Part shown: positions 22,740-63,211 of the stretch, in pieces
Numbering within the stretch: position 1 is the stretch's first letter
How the letters are laid out: the number at the start of each line of letters is the position of its first letter
Origin: Periplaneta americana
Lineage: Eukaryota > Arthropoda > Insecta > Blattodea > Blattidae
NCBI RefSeq assembly: GCF_040183065.1
Contig: NC_091125.1
Span: 122,734,121-122,798,120, forward strand
Length of the DNA: 64,000 nt
Direction: 5' to 3'
Translations under genes and position numbers: made by a program
Notes under the pieces: model-generated
What the model was told of the DNA's origin: nothing
The model's input: the letters and a program-made list of their open reading frames with translations, nothing else
The model's database searches: none

Positions 22740-23200
22740 GGCCATATAATCAGAATGTCAGATCAAAGATTAGTCAAGGAAATATTTAAATGGAAACCTA
22801 TACGAACAAGAGCACAAGGAAGACCAAAAATCAGATGGGAGTATGATATAATGAATGACCTGAAAGAAATGAAGATTAAATTTTTTTACTTGGTTATTTA
22901 ATGACGCTGTATCAACTACGAGGTTATTTAGCATTGATAGGATTGATGATAGCGAGATGAGGCTGAGGATTCGCCAAAGCCTGACATTTGCCTTATGGTT
23001 GGGGAAAAACCCAACCAAGTAATCAGCCCAAGCGGGAATCGAATCTGCACCCAAGCACAATTCCGGAAAGGCAGGCAAGCACCTTAGCTGACTGAGCTAT
23101 GTCGGTGGCTGATTAAAAATTTGAGGGTACATAATACAAGATAGGAAAGAATGGCGGAAAATTGTAGAGAAGGCCAAAACGTTCAGCAAATAAAGTTGTA
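22740..23200 (+). mobile_element. LINE 3' fragment split by a SINE
   Basis: RPKIRWEYDIMNDLKEMKI before 22880 continues after the SINE as KNLRVHNTR...ERMAENCREGQNVQ, the usual LINE ORF2 end (DRKEWRKIVEKAK with frameshift). The interruption is the SINE at 22881-23110. Confidence 0.7.
22881..23110 (-). mobile_element. SINE-1 copy inserted in a LINE
   Basis: Reverse orientation: B-box inverse GGGAATCGAATC near 23034 and 3' tail TTTTTTTACTTGGTTATTTA at the left. GATTAAA flanks both sides (22874-22880 and 23111-23117). Confidence 0.8.
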
Positions 23201-23468
23201 GAGTCTAAAAGAAAAAGAATGGCTAGTGAAAGAATGGATCAATTTATTCTTTTACAGACGTAGTACCAATTGAAGACCAGATTAACAAATAAGCTGTGAC
23301 TGATATAAAAAGAAAGTTATCTCAACAGAAGTTAGAAAATCTGAGCAGGTTACATTTTACAGCATTAATACAACTTTTACAGTATTTCATGCAAATTTTC
23401 TCTCTTTCTCTCTCTCCCCTCTCAACTACGCTGTCTTACATACACAAATCTTGAAAACAAGCTAAGAG

Positions 23469-24392
23469 CAGGGGCGGCCCGTCCTTATGTGCTACAGTGC
23501 TACAGCACAATGATAATTTTGGCTCAAATAATGTATTTGTAATACCACCATAGTATTTGATCTGTCATTTGACAATTTCCCGTGGTTATGTTCATGACGC
23601 GTTATAAAGTGTTTAGTCTTCGTGCCTTCTTCGGTGCCTCAGGGGGTTCGTTGTGCTACTCAAAGCTCCACATGAAAAATGTAGACAGTTATGCGCATGT
23701 GCGAAGCTGAAATCACTGCTCTGATTGGCTATTTTTACGCGGGAAAGTGCTGTAGTCAGCTTCAGCACAACACAGCTTGGAGATTGCAAAAGTAAAGCGC
23801 AACGAAAGAATGCTTGTTTGTGGAAGAATTCGGAACTATGTACAATGCATTTGGTAATTCAAGTGTCCGACTGCTGCTGCCATCTACCAGTTAAAGTTGC
23901 TGTGAACAGCTATACTATACTGAACAAAAGAGTGTTCCAGATACAAGTTGGATTTCTATACGGAAAACCTGACTTCCGAAATATAGATGGCTGTTCAATT
24001 GTCACAATACATAGTATCCAACAATTTACAGGATCCATTCTGTGAAGTATCGAAGTTGTTAAATATTTTGGTTACAACACCAATGACCACTGCTGAGCCA
24101 GAAATATGTTTTTCTTCCTTGAAACCGCGTAAAAACGTTTTTAAGGAACACTATGTCCCAGGATCGTCTCACTGCTCTTGCAATACTGTCAATAGAAAAG
24201 TGTATGATGTCCAAGATGGAGGGGTTTAACACCAAATGACAAGTTCTGCAGTACGGAAGAACGTCGTATGGACTTCATATTTCATCACTAGACGAGACTC
24301 CAAATTAAGATAAATACATAAGTGTAGGCCTTTACAGTAGGCCGATATAGAAATTGTAGCACACTCATTATTTTGACCACCAGCCGCTACTG
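23469..24392 (+). mobile_element. hAT element with perfect 8-bp TSD
   Basis: Left end CAGGGGCGGC..., right end ...GCCGCTACTG (inverse CAGTAGCGGC). GCTAAGAG is present at 23461-23468 and 24393-24400. 924 bp, with a degenerate C-terminal transposase inside. Confidence 0.88.
23987..24290 (+). pseudogene. hAT transposase C-terminal fragment
   Basis: Reads SKLLNILVTTPMTTAEPEIC and FSSLKPRKNVFKEHYVP, the dimerisation domain of the ZMYM/hAT-like family (TxPxTTAEAERxFSxLKRIKTxLRxTM). It then shifts frame into DRLTALAILSIEK and breaks. It lies inside the element above, in the expected place near its right end. Confidence 0.75.
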
Positions 24393-24400
24393 GCTAAGAG

Positions 24401-25645
24401 TGGTGAAGTCTGTTCTGTAAATTGTAGGGATGTACTGTAAAGGAAGTTAATTTTTGGATGTTAAATAAAACAAGAAATACTTCGGGATTATGTCAAATAT
24501 ACGTACAAGGATAACTCGATCAAAACACTGCAATCTCCTGACCTAAGTTACGATATAATTTGCTTTTCTGTTACAATTTAAGTTCATGTCTCAGCTCTTT
24601 CCAGTTCTTTGGTAACCATAACATACAACTCCACAGATCACAATTCACAGCCATAGAGAATAAAACCGTTATACATACTTCAATTGTGTATTATTTAATA
24701 AATATACCCAATATTTCTAACAATAATTTGTTATTTAAATCATTTCGATTACCTACAACTTTTTTATACATTAATTTTTTTATATAATTGATAAATAGTA
24801 ATTTATAGTACAAGAGAGTAAAATTAGATTTTATCTGCAGGTGGAAAGTTTAGTGCCCAAGATGAAGCCGAGGTTGATAATTTCCACAAGCGCATAAAAT
24901 CTGTTTACTCTCGTATGCTATACAATATTTTATCCATTACTAGTATCTAAATTTAATTTTAAATTGTATACCTTTTCTTTGTAATGTGTCATTTGTGAAG
25001 AAGTTATGAATGGATGAATGTATGGATTTTATTTTGCTAATGTGTTGGTTGTATGGAGAGTGTAATTTAAAAAATTTTAATTCACTACTGTGAATAAAGC
25101 CACAGTTTAGGTTGCTAAGGACGGTGAAATAAAGACCAGTTTAGATACAGTTATGGATAAATAAAATTGCATTTTACGTACTTTACAGTGACATAGGCAA
25201 ATACGAGCTTTGATAAGAACAGAACATACCTAAGTCTCAAATGCAATTTTTCACTATTATGATGAACCTCTTGGTGCAAAAATTAAACATTATATGACAG
25301 GCATTAAAATGCTAGTGAAATCCACATATGTCATAATAAAAGTGTTTGCCCAAATTTATTAGTTTTTATTCATGGACGGGATTAAAGAGTGTTAGGAAAG
25401 ATTTTCAATTACAATTCATCATCCACATATACCTCAAAACACGAAGTCCTCAAATGTTGCGTATAATGTTAATGAAATTTCACTTGAATTATAATTTCCT
25501 CCCCCCCCCATTATTGCACTTGTCAATGAATAAAATTAATATATATATATTGCCAGATCTGGGCCACTCGAAAATCTGGTCTTTTAGAAACTCGTATTTT
25601 TTTTTTCATTTAGTGGACTTGTGTGTCTGTGCGTGGGAATTTGTA
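24401..25645. other. Unassigned, with a possible 99-bp MITE
   Basis: At 24814-24912 a short foldback has GAGAGTAAA...GATTTTAT facing ATAAAATC...TTTACTCTC, with GTGGAAA/TTTCCAC inside. Otherwise AT-rich with a C-run at 25501-25509 and nothing recognisable. Confidence 0.45.
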
Positions 25646-26041
25646 CAGTAGTAGCAAAAAAAAAAAAAAAACTGGACCGACCCTTGTAGCTGATATAAAA
25701 TAATCCTGTGTTGTGTATTGTGTCAAACTGTGGCAATTTCAACATGGATAGTGAAGCCAGAGGTATGTACTGCTTTTAATGTAAAAATACGCAGTTATCT
25801 TTGCCGAATAGAGGTAGAAATGTAATAATGATGCCAGATGAAAATAAAACTCTCAAAGTTTTTTCGTCTGTAAGTTTGAGGCACTGAAGGAAACAAAAGA
25901 CGTTAAGAATCGAACAAATGCAATAAATTTCATTGTTACAATTAATTATACAAGATGGATGTGTTTTGTGACTAGCAAAATTTGAATCTGTGACTCTGAA
26001 ATCAGCTACAAGGATCGGTCCGGTTTTTTTTGCCACTACTG
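25646..26041. mobile_element. Tc1/mariner-type MITE, TA target
   Basis: CAGTAGTAGC(A)n...ACTGGACCGACCCTTGTAGC at the left is mirrored by GCTACAAGGATCGGTCCGG...(T)n GCCACTACTG at the right; TIR about 45 bp, TA on both sides. 396 bp, no transposase. Confidence 0.82.
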
Positions 26042-26328
26042 TACCTTATGTTTTCATTTGTATACCATATTTTTTTACATAGCTATTTCATTTTAAACAG
26101 ACTTCAAACATTATACACTCTTTCTTAGTGAGAAAAATGTTTATACTTGCATTTTTATAAGGTGTTGACTGCATTTTTCCCTTCCGACTCCCTCATCCTG
26201 CTAAAAGAAGGATCAAGAAAAGTTTCACAGATGGTAGGTAGAATGTTTGGAGCTGTTCAAGATAATGGAGAATTATAACAAATACAGAATTTGTATGACT
26301 TGAGGCTTTCCCGGCGTTTGATGTAGAG

Positions 26329-26615
26329 TAACTCTTCTCGGGTTCTCAGATGGCAGAGCTAGCCGTCGAAAGCTTGGAAGCAAATCTCCAACTCACCTGG
26401 CTGAGAACCCGAGAAGAGTTATTCTAAATACAGAATTGTATGCACTTCAGACCTCATGATAGGAATTAAGAAAAGTACTGAAGAAGATGGCAGAGCTAGC
26501 TGTTGAAAGCTTGGAAGCAAATCTCCAACTCACCTGGCTTAGAACCCGAGAAGAATTATTCTAAATACAGAATTGTATGCACTTCAGACCTCATGATAGG
26601 AATTAAGAGAAGTAG
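26329..26615. repeat. Hairpin plus 137-bp tandem duplication
   Basis: TAACTCTTCTCGGGTTCTCA (26329) pairs with CTGAGAACCCGAGAAGAGTT (26401). The segment from ATGGCAGAGCTAGC to AATTAAGAAAAGT is repeated (26350-26486, 26487-26613), over 90% alike. CTTTCCCGGCG just upstream recalls Penelope-type termini, but no coding supports that. Confidence 0.8.
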
Positions 26616-26860
26616 GTTACAATGACCAAGGCATGTAGATGACAAGCCAGTCAATAAGATATATACTGGTAAACCTGAAGAAAGAAGACGTAGAAACAGA
26701 TGAAGGAACGAATCTTTAGAAGATTTAGAGGAAGACATATGTTGCAAGTAATCTGAAGCTGGTGAGGAAAGACACGGAATCGAAGGCAAGGGCGGAAGTT
26801 GTAAGGAAGGCCTACAAGACCACCATGAAGTGAGCAGCCCCACATATTACCAAAGATGAA
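26616..26860 (+). mobile_element. LINE 3' fragment, decayed
   Basis: NKIYTGKPEERRRRNR, FRRFRGRHM and KAYKTTMK in successive frames echo the R/K-rich end of RTE-like ORF2 (DGRRPVGRPRKRW...). No clean tail. Confidence 0.35.
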
Positions 26861-27039
26861 GTAATGCGTAACTGTGCAATTGGAAGGAATGCTTGTAACT
26901 TTGATTTCTGGGACGAGAAGGGCATGGATTTCTGATTTCTTGGAAAGAGGGCAATAAAATTCTGATCGCTACATCAAAATGCTGGACATTCCGAAGGCTT
27001 GGATTCCATCAAATTCATTTAATGAAAACCCATGAAATG

Positions 27040-27420
27040 TACTCTTTCTACACGATGTCAAATCACACACAACAGCATGGACTAAGGAGAGCATTGCAAG
27101 AACTGGATGGATTGTCCTGCCACATTCAATCTACAGTCTCAATTTTGCACCATCAGACTTCCATCTCTTTGATCTCTTGAAGGATACTATTTGCGGACAT
27201 CACATTGAGGATGGTGACGCTCCAAAAACTGCCATGCTGCAGTGACTAAAGAAGAAAAATTCCGAATTGTACTGTATTGGCATCACGCCATCATTTAAGT
27301 GGAAAAGAACAAAAGAAAAGGACAATGACTACAATGAAAAATTACTCATAAAAACATGTTATGCCTTTATCCTGTGTAATTTGCATTTTTTTTTTCTCTG
27401 TTAAATAAATATGGAAAATA
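27040..27420 (+). pseudogene. Decayed mariner transposase C-terminus
   Basis: The frame-shifted text SNHTQQHGLRRALQELDGL, then GWIVLPHSIYSLNFAPSDFH and LFDLLKDTICGHHIEDGD, follows mariner blocks (NARPH..., HPPYSPDLAPSDFHLF, LKxxLxGxRF). The D34D aspartate in SPDLAPSD has become N in SLNFAPSD. It ends in a stop near 27418. Confidence 0.65.
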
Positions 27421-28268
27421 TATTACGGCATTACTTTCTCACCGTCCTTCACAGAAATGTATTTATTCAGTTCAAAAGAAAGGGATTTCAACAGGATTGT
27501 AAACAAAAGTAAAAGGAATTTTGCACCTAGGTTAAGCGTAGTCTCACAAATTTTTCTTTCAATATTCAGAATATACCATATGTCTATTTTAGGATCAGGG
27601 AAAGTAACAAAATAGAAGTTTTATTTTAGTCATATTCACATGTAATAAGATCACATTCTTATCTCTAGTAATAAGAAATATCACAGACACTAATATATTC
27701 TTCCAATATTCTTTCTTTCTTCGAAAATAAATTGTTAATAGCAAAACAATGTCAAACCTGAAATAAAATTCTTACATCCACTTTTAAATAAAGGCAGAGT
27801 CTGATGAGTAAAACTTACAGTTGCATAATCCTGCATTCTACCAGAAATATTACCAGATTTTAATATAAATGACTGAGCAAAGCAAAACTTTTACCTTCAC
27901 TGCTGCAATGCCTTTTCCCAACAAGCAGTTTCCAAGTATGAATAACAATGCAGGAAGTCTGAACAATGTCAATCAGGTCTGTATGAAATAACCACTAATA
28001 TTGAAAATATCTTCCTTTATTAAAATATCAGTTTATCTTATATTTGTATGGGAATAAATTAATACATCTGAATCGAGTTTTATTGTAGAAGTGAAAAATT
28101 ACTGAGAAAGAATCTTTTAAAATAGACGTTTATAGTGGAAGTGTAGTGTTACTTTCAAAAGTATTCCTTATATTGCTTTGAAATATTACAGGGCTGTTTA
28201 AAGGTTCTAATGCTCAAGAACCAAAGGTATAAAAATAAAATAAATGGGCTTTAACTATGAAACACTAA
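27421..28268. other. Unassigned intergenic sequence
   Basis: AT-rich; nothing recognisable. Confidence 0.45.
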
Positions 28269-28460
28269 GGGTGCTATGCATAGACATTTCACTAGCCCGC
28301 GCTACGTGTGTGCTAAACTAGCCTCGGCTATCGACTGATTACTTGTACAGGATTCATATCATATCATATTATATCCCTAACACTGGTTTATGAATACGAA
28401 AAACGTTAGTTTGCTGATCATCCACTGGAAGCCCGCGCTAAGAATGTCTACGAATTACCC
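28269..28460. mobile_element. Probable MITE with imperfect TIRs
   Basis: GGGTGCTATGCATAGACATT faces AATGTCTACGAATTACCC at the right end; inner CCGCGCT motifs lie near both sides. 192 bp. Confidence 0.5.
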
Positions 28461-28483
28461 TGAATGTTTTTACATTGCTGAAT

Positions 28484-28706
28484 CCACTGGCGTAGCTCAG
28501 TTCGCAGAAGCGCTTGCCTTCTGATCAGGAGCTGCACTCAGGCGAGGGTTCGATTCCCACTTGGGCTTTTTCCGAGGTTTTCCCCAGCTGTAAGGTGAAT
28601 GTCAGGTAATCTATGGCGAATCCTCAGACTCATTTTGCTACCACCAATTCCATCGACACTAAATAATCCAATAGTTGATACAGCGTCGTTACATAACCAA
28701 CTAAAA
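28484..28706 (+). mobile_element. SINE-1 copy
   Basis: Head GGCGTAGCTCAGTTCGCAGA with B-box GGTTCGATTCCCAC; body TTTTTCCGAGGTTTTCCCC; tail GTTGATACAGCGTCGTTACA. Shares the 3' part with the 17.4-kb and 22.9-kb copies. No clear target duplication. Confidence 0.78.
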
Positions 28707-29239
28707 AACTATACTGTTGACACATTTTTCAATGCTCACTCTACTGAACCCAGCATATTTAACATTACAACAAAGGTTGTTCAGGTCTCAAAGTTTCAGC
28801 AGCTTATCATGTTCTTATTGTAAGTCTTCACGCCAGTGTGGTAAGAAAATGACAAATAGTGTCCTTCATATAACCCCAAGTGGGTCAAATCAGGAAATCT
28901 GGGAGGTCGTTCAATTCATCCTTAGCAAGAGTGTCATTCTTGAATATATGAGGAATGAATGTGAAAAAAAAACACACACACACACAATGCAAACAAGTAT
29001 TAATAGTTTTATAATTTAGCTTATGTTAATGATTTGATGTCTTCCTTCATAAATTTAAAGAAATCTAGACACAATTTAGCATATAGCTTAGTCAAGTTCA
29101 GCTTGAAGTTCAGAAAACTATAAGAAAGTTAATTTATAGAAATTTTCTTTTTCCAAAAGGGCTCTTAACTTGCTGTTATTCACTCTGACTCTACAAGCAT
29201 GCTCACAAGCTGAGAAGCATAAACATTTAGCTCATCAGA
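28707..29239. other. Unassigned intergenic sequence
   Basis: Short (AC)n at 28972-28985; nothing else. Confidence 0.4.
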
Positions 29240-29495
29240 GACTATCCTGAGTGTACCACCAGGTAGTGGATCCACATTACACTCATAATGAATAATGACA
29301 ATAAGGGAGAATTGTTGGGACGTCACAGGGGAACTGGAACTGGAATACCCACAGAAAACTCTTGTGTTGTCTTGACCACAGGCTCGCTCAACAAAAGTTA
29401 TAAATTCGGGATGAATCAACTAGGATTTGAACCTGGGCCCCTGGCATTGATTTAAAAGCCCAATGTGCTAGCATTGAGCCACCATGGTGGTCTTA
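29240..29495 (-). mobile_element. tRNA-derived SINE (another family)
   Basis: On minus from about 29495: CACCATGGTGGCTCAATGC, then B-box-like GGTTCAAATCC, and a body with GTGACGTCCCAACAATTCTC. Not SINE-1 or SINE-2. Exact ends uncertain. Confidence 0.5.
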
Positions 29496-29748
29496 ATTTA
29501 TGGAGATGAAAAATGATAAGTTGTAATAATAACAGAAAATCGTAACAATACAGGGAAAACTTAGCACAATCTGGTGACCTTATTCCCATTGTTCTTCTGT
29601 TGTTCATGCATTTGTTATTGACTCCCTTCCATATACGAATATTCAAGGCCACCAATCAACAAAATTCGGCATCTGTACCAGAAATGCTCTCATTTAAGAA
29701 GCTACAGTCATCTAAATGCCAGTGTAGTAGTGGACCACTTACAGTAGG

Positions 29749-30014
29749 ATTATTTAGTCCTGACAGTCGCCAGTGATCTGCGCCTGGGTCAGGTGAGTCC
29801 ATTTAGTTATGCCAAGGGGTGTTTGGCTTATTCACTTGCTTGCCTTCGGAGTGATCAGATGTCATGCGTGCGGTAGAGCGATATGTTTCCAGTACAATTA
29901 AGCTGTACTGCATTCCTTTACCAACCACTCGCCCTTAACTCTATTCCGGAACTCTCCCCACTCCTCCTATTACTTTCCCTCTTTCGTGTCGCTGAGCTGT
30001 CAGGACTAAATAAT
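29749..30014. mobile_element. Short DNA element with perfect 18-bp TIR
   Basis: ATTATTTAGTCCTGACAG at 29749-29766 is exactly inverted at 29997-30014. 266 bp, no coding. Superfamily unknown. Confidence 0.72.
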
Positions 30015-30106
30015 CAGTCTGTACTTGTAACCTGTAGTCATTCCCAAGAAACTTTAGAAAATGGCATCAGTCACTGTATTGTCAATGAACAAATCCTGTA
30101 ACTGTA

Positions 30107-30318
30107 CAGTCTTAGAAAAAAGTTTTGTCGCATTGATACTTTAAAAGTCCCAGAAAGAGGCAGTGCGCATGATCAGAGGACAAGCGACCTGGTTCGCAAA
30201 AGAAGGACTAGTTGATGTAATAAAATTAGTTTTGTTTCGCTGTATGCCTGATCATGCACACTGCCTCCTTTCTGGAACTTATAAAGTATCTGTGCGACAA
30301 AATTTTTTTCTAAGACTG
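30107..30318. mobile_element. Mariner-type MITE with about 70-bp TIRs
   Basis: CAGTCTTAGAAAAAAGTTTT...GCATGATCAG at the left is inverted at the right (CTGATCATGC...CTAAGACTG), flanked by TA on both sides. 212 bp, mostly TIR. Confidence 0.85.
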
Positions 30319-31200
30319 TATGTTCAACAGTAAAAAATATGGACCATAGAGCTTTGTTTTGAACAGAAGACAACAGAACCTTCGAAGTATTTCTAACATG
30401 TATAACAATGTCAAAAATATGTGTAATCTGAGAGCAAGAGCAATGAGTCAATATGCTAAGGTATACCCAAGGCTGAAGTATGGAAAAGAAAGGAAAAATA
30501 TCACGTGATCACCTCTGACTGCCTCATATTTAGACATTCTGTCAGTTCATACGCCAACTGAGATATGCTCATAACTGAATACACAGATCAGCTTAATGTT
30601 TGCTATACTACAAATTGAACAATGAAAATTTAAAGATCGTGTAAAAATGTAAAGAGTGTTTTAGTTAAACATAGACTATTTCAATAATATATTTACTTTG
30701 TTTTTGAGCATTAGATTCTTGAAATAGATCATTATTTCTTAACAACCCTGTAAATTATCATTTACAACATAGTGCAATTGGTCATTGAATTTCATATTCA
30801 AATGAACATTACAAATTCCAGAAACACACAATATTTATAAATTATTGGTGACTTACGACGACAATAGTTTATTTAGGCAGTCAAATATAACACCTTAAGG
30901 AACAAACTTTAAGCATCATAATTGTGCAAAATGAAGATAAGATGGAAATATAAGGTTTAAATTTCTTTGTATTGTTCAGACTTCATCCAAAATGATCATT
31001 ATGAAATCTTTCAGAAAAAAATGTGCATATGATATCAAGTTACACTTCATTCTGGCTGCTTCTAGAGAAATAAAAATTCCGTCTATCCAGCCTCTTGAAT
31101 AAACAAACTAGTGCACTCATAATGTAACTGTACACTATATAATTCTAAAATGTTTTGTACTCATAAATCAGTTACAAGATTTTAAAAGTATAATTACAAG
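30319..31200. other. Unassigned, downstream of clpX
   Basis: AT-rich, no recognisable repeat or gene. May include the distal clpX 3' UTR. Confidence 0.4.
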
Positions 31201-31206
31201 TTTATT
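31201..31206 (-). terminator. Candidate clpX poly(A) signal
   Basis: AATAAA on the minus strand, about 142 nt past the clpX stop. It is the first exact hexamer downstream. No transcript evidence is available, and further TTTATT sites lie lower down, for example near 30869. Confidence 0.45.
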
Positions 31207-31347
31207 TTTCCATTCAGTTGTCTCTTAACATTACGCATTTAAAAGTCTGAACTGTAATGATGATTTAAAATTTAAACAGTGGCTTTTAGTATGAGACCGT
31301 CCTTCAGAAATAATCGATATCTTCATCAAAGATCATGGAAATGTCTG

Positions 31348-60714
<29,367 letters not shown>

Positions 60715-60807
60715 TGCTGTTTGGCTTAATTATGATGCGAAATCAATATGCTGAATTTGTCTGAAAAGAGATAAAAAGAACTCCCTGTAGTGCCAAACAC
60801 GTTGATG

Positions 60808-60862
<55 letters not shown>

Positions 60863-61125
60863 TGATAATAAGGGTAATGATACCCTTTACAAGCTACGAA
60901 GGTGCTTGGAGGGCATGGAGGTAGAGCTCCAGGTTTTCATGACCTTGACACTAGAATGAGATGGTGTGGGTTTGTACCATGCTCCAACCACCTTTTATCC
61001 CCGGAAAAGATTGCATGAGAGAATGAGTGATCCTCAGGGTCGTTCTGGAAGTTTTGGAGAAAAATTTCACCACCACATTGGACTGAACCCGGGACCTTCC
61101 AGGCTGTAGCCAGTTGAATTAAAAA
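60808..61125 (-). mobile_element. tRNA-derived SINE with (ATT)n tail upstream of clpX
   Basis: On minus: CAGCCTGGAAGGTCCCGGGTT(CAG) as B-box region near 61100, a long body ending GGGTATCATTACCC, and an ATT-repeat tail equal to the AAT run at 60808-60859. It lies 94 bp upstream of the clpX ATG, so it limits any uninterrupted proximal promoter to under 100 bp unless the UTR has an intron. Confidence 0.62.
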
Positions 61126-61129
61126 TAGC

Positions 61130-61130
<1 letters not shown>

Positions 61131-61164
<34 letters not shown>
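61131..61164. repeat. (ATT)n microsatellite
   Basis: Sits at the opposite end of the SINE from its AAT tail, in inverse sense. Confidence 0.9.
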
Positions 61165-61167
<3 letters not shown>

Positions 61168-63211
61168 TCAATTTTAACGACATAAAATAGAGTTGAAAAT
61201 GTTTCATTAACATCAGAATACAAATGCGAAGAAAATATCGAAGAACTTGGAACGCAGGGTTTCACAAAGCTGACTCACAGAGAAGAATGTGCGAGATCTA
61301 AAAAAATTACGTTCAGAGGCGGTGCTTAGCAATTAGACATAGATAATTATTCAAATTCTGGATACAATAAGCTGCATGCAAACATTTCTCATAAATCTTG
61401 TGCTATTTCTGGAATTAGTCACATTACCCCTATCAGTAAAAATTATTTATTACACAAGTAAGTGAACGTGTATTTTATTTACGAGTGGAAGTATTTGGCA
61501 GGCCTACATGCGTAAGGCATATGTGAATCTGCTTTCACGAATGGATTAAATGTATTTACGTATGTACAGTATATAATACAAAATGTTATCAAATACCTCT
61601 TAATAAATAGTTATAATAAATAAATAAGGTATAGTAACTTAATATTAAATATTATATTAGTATCATACAATAATGTTCTGTAAAATTAAGTTGGTCACTT
61701 TCTGCTTTGTGGCTTTTGTAAACCAATCCAATTGTCCTTAGCAATCTTAGTAACATGAATATGAAGGATACAGTAACTAATTTATGGTTAGGTATATTAA
61801 ATACCAACATAGCAATGAGCTAAGTTATTATATGTTGGACAAAAGTAATAAAGATGTCCTATAAGTCGCATGACTCAATAACCTTAGCATTGGGAGACGG
61901 GTAGCTAATGTCATGGTACATATTACACATTGAGTCAAAGAACTACTGGTGTTCATGTGACAGATTTAGTGATCCCTAGGCCCATTCTGAAAATTGTAAT
62001 ACTCGTAAAGAAAATTAACACTCTGCACATGCAGCAGCATTAAGACTGCGTAATACAAATCCATACAATTATTAAACGTTTATTTACCTTCACATCGTTC
62101 TTGTATGGAAAAATTGGATTAATCATCAACAAGGTATTATAAAAATGCATTACAGAATTCAATGCCTGTCTTCTTAGTAAATGAAACTAATTTCCATATT
62201 AACCGAACGCACGTGGAGCGTTCCTGCGTTGCAATAAGATAACAAATCGCATTACGTATCACAGCGGCATAATATATTTCGCATCAGATGTTTGTTTGCC
62301 TGAATATTCTTCTTATCTGGATTTCAGTATAGAAAAAAATCTGCCTCAGCTGCTTTTTCTGCAGGAGAGGAGAGGAAAAATTTAAATGGAAAATTGAGTC
62401 CGTAATAAAATGCACTAGGAGGTGCTCGAATTAAATACATTCAAGGTCACGAGTATATACTTCAAAGCAGTGAATGAAGTACGAGACAAATAAAATGAAC
62501 AGAATTCCAGAGTCACCTCATTTATTTACGAACGTGATATTCCATATTACTAACATTACGCAGGTGCGCTAACATTTCTGTTACACTTTCTGATTTATAA
62601 TCAGACATAATGTTATGAAAAAGCAAATCAACAGTGGCACAATGAATAAGACATTTTCTCTTACGACATTCAGAATAGAGACTCGGGGATTCTGATTACT
62701 GTAATATGACGTTACCACGTGACTCACATACTTCAACTCATGTGACCGTGAAGGTTCTCTGTTTCCTTCCACCTCCAAGCAAGTCCAACTACATGTTCAG
62801 GTACCGGATATTTATACCAGGAGATTCAAACAATTACACTTGAGGCTTAAATGGTGGTTGAGTAATGGTGTAACTTTCGGGTGTTTCAACCTTGTGTCAT
62901 AATAGAAAGTTTCCAAGTTTTGTAATTAATTACTTACTGCTTCCACGTGTGATGTATATGACAGAAGCTCGACACACGTAAGCTTATATTGCAATATTAT
63001 TGGCTACCTCTAGTCACTTGGGAAAGACAGCTGCTGGATCCATTATTAAAGATCTCTGACAATAAGGGATATCTTAAATTTGACCACATGGATAAAACAC
63101 CCAAGATACAAAGAAATCACGATTCATCATTAAGTTGTAGTTTTTAAATTTAAGCAAGTCTACAAGTTACTTTGAATAGTTACAAACATAATATGGGGTG
63201 CTGCGGATATT
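61165..63211. other. Unassigned upstream flank of clpX
   Basis: No gene or element recognised. It should contain distal clpX regulatory sequence if the promoter lies above the SINE. A 65-codon minus frame (62581-62778) has a hydrophobic stretch but no supporting context. Confidence 0.45.

Noticed and set aside
62581..62778. Small membrane-protein gene on minus
   Set aside because: One hydrophobic stretch in 65 codons, no splice or promoter context, no recognised homology.
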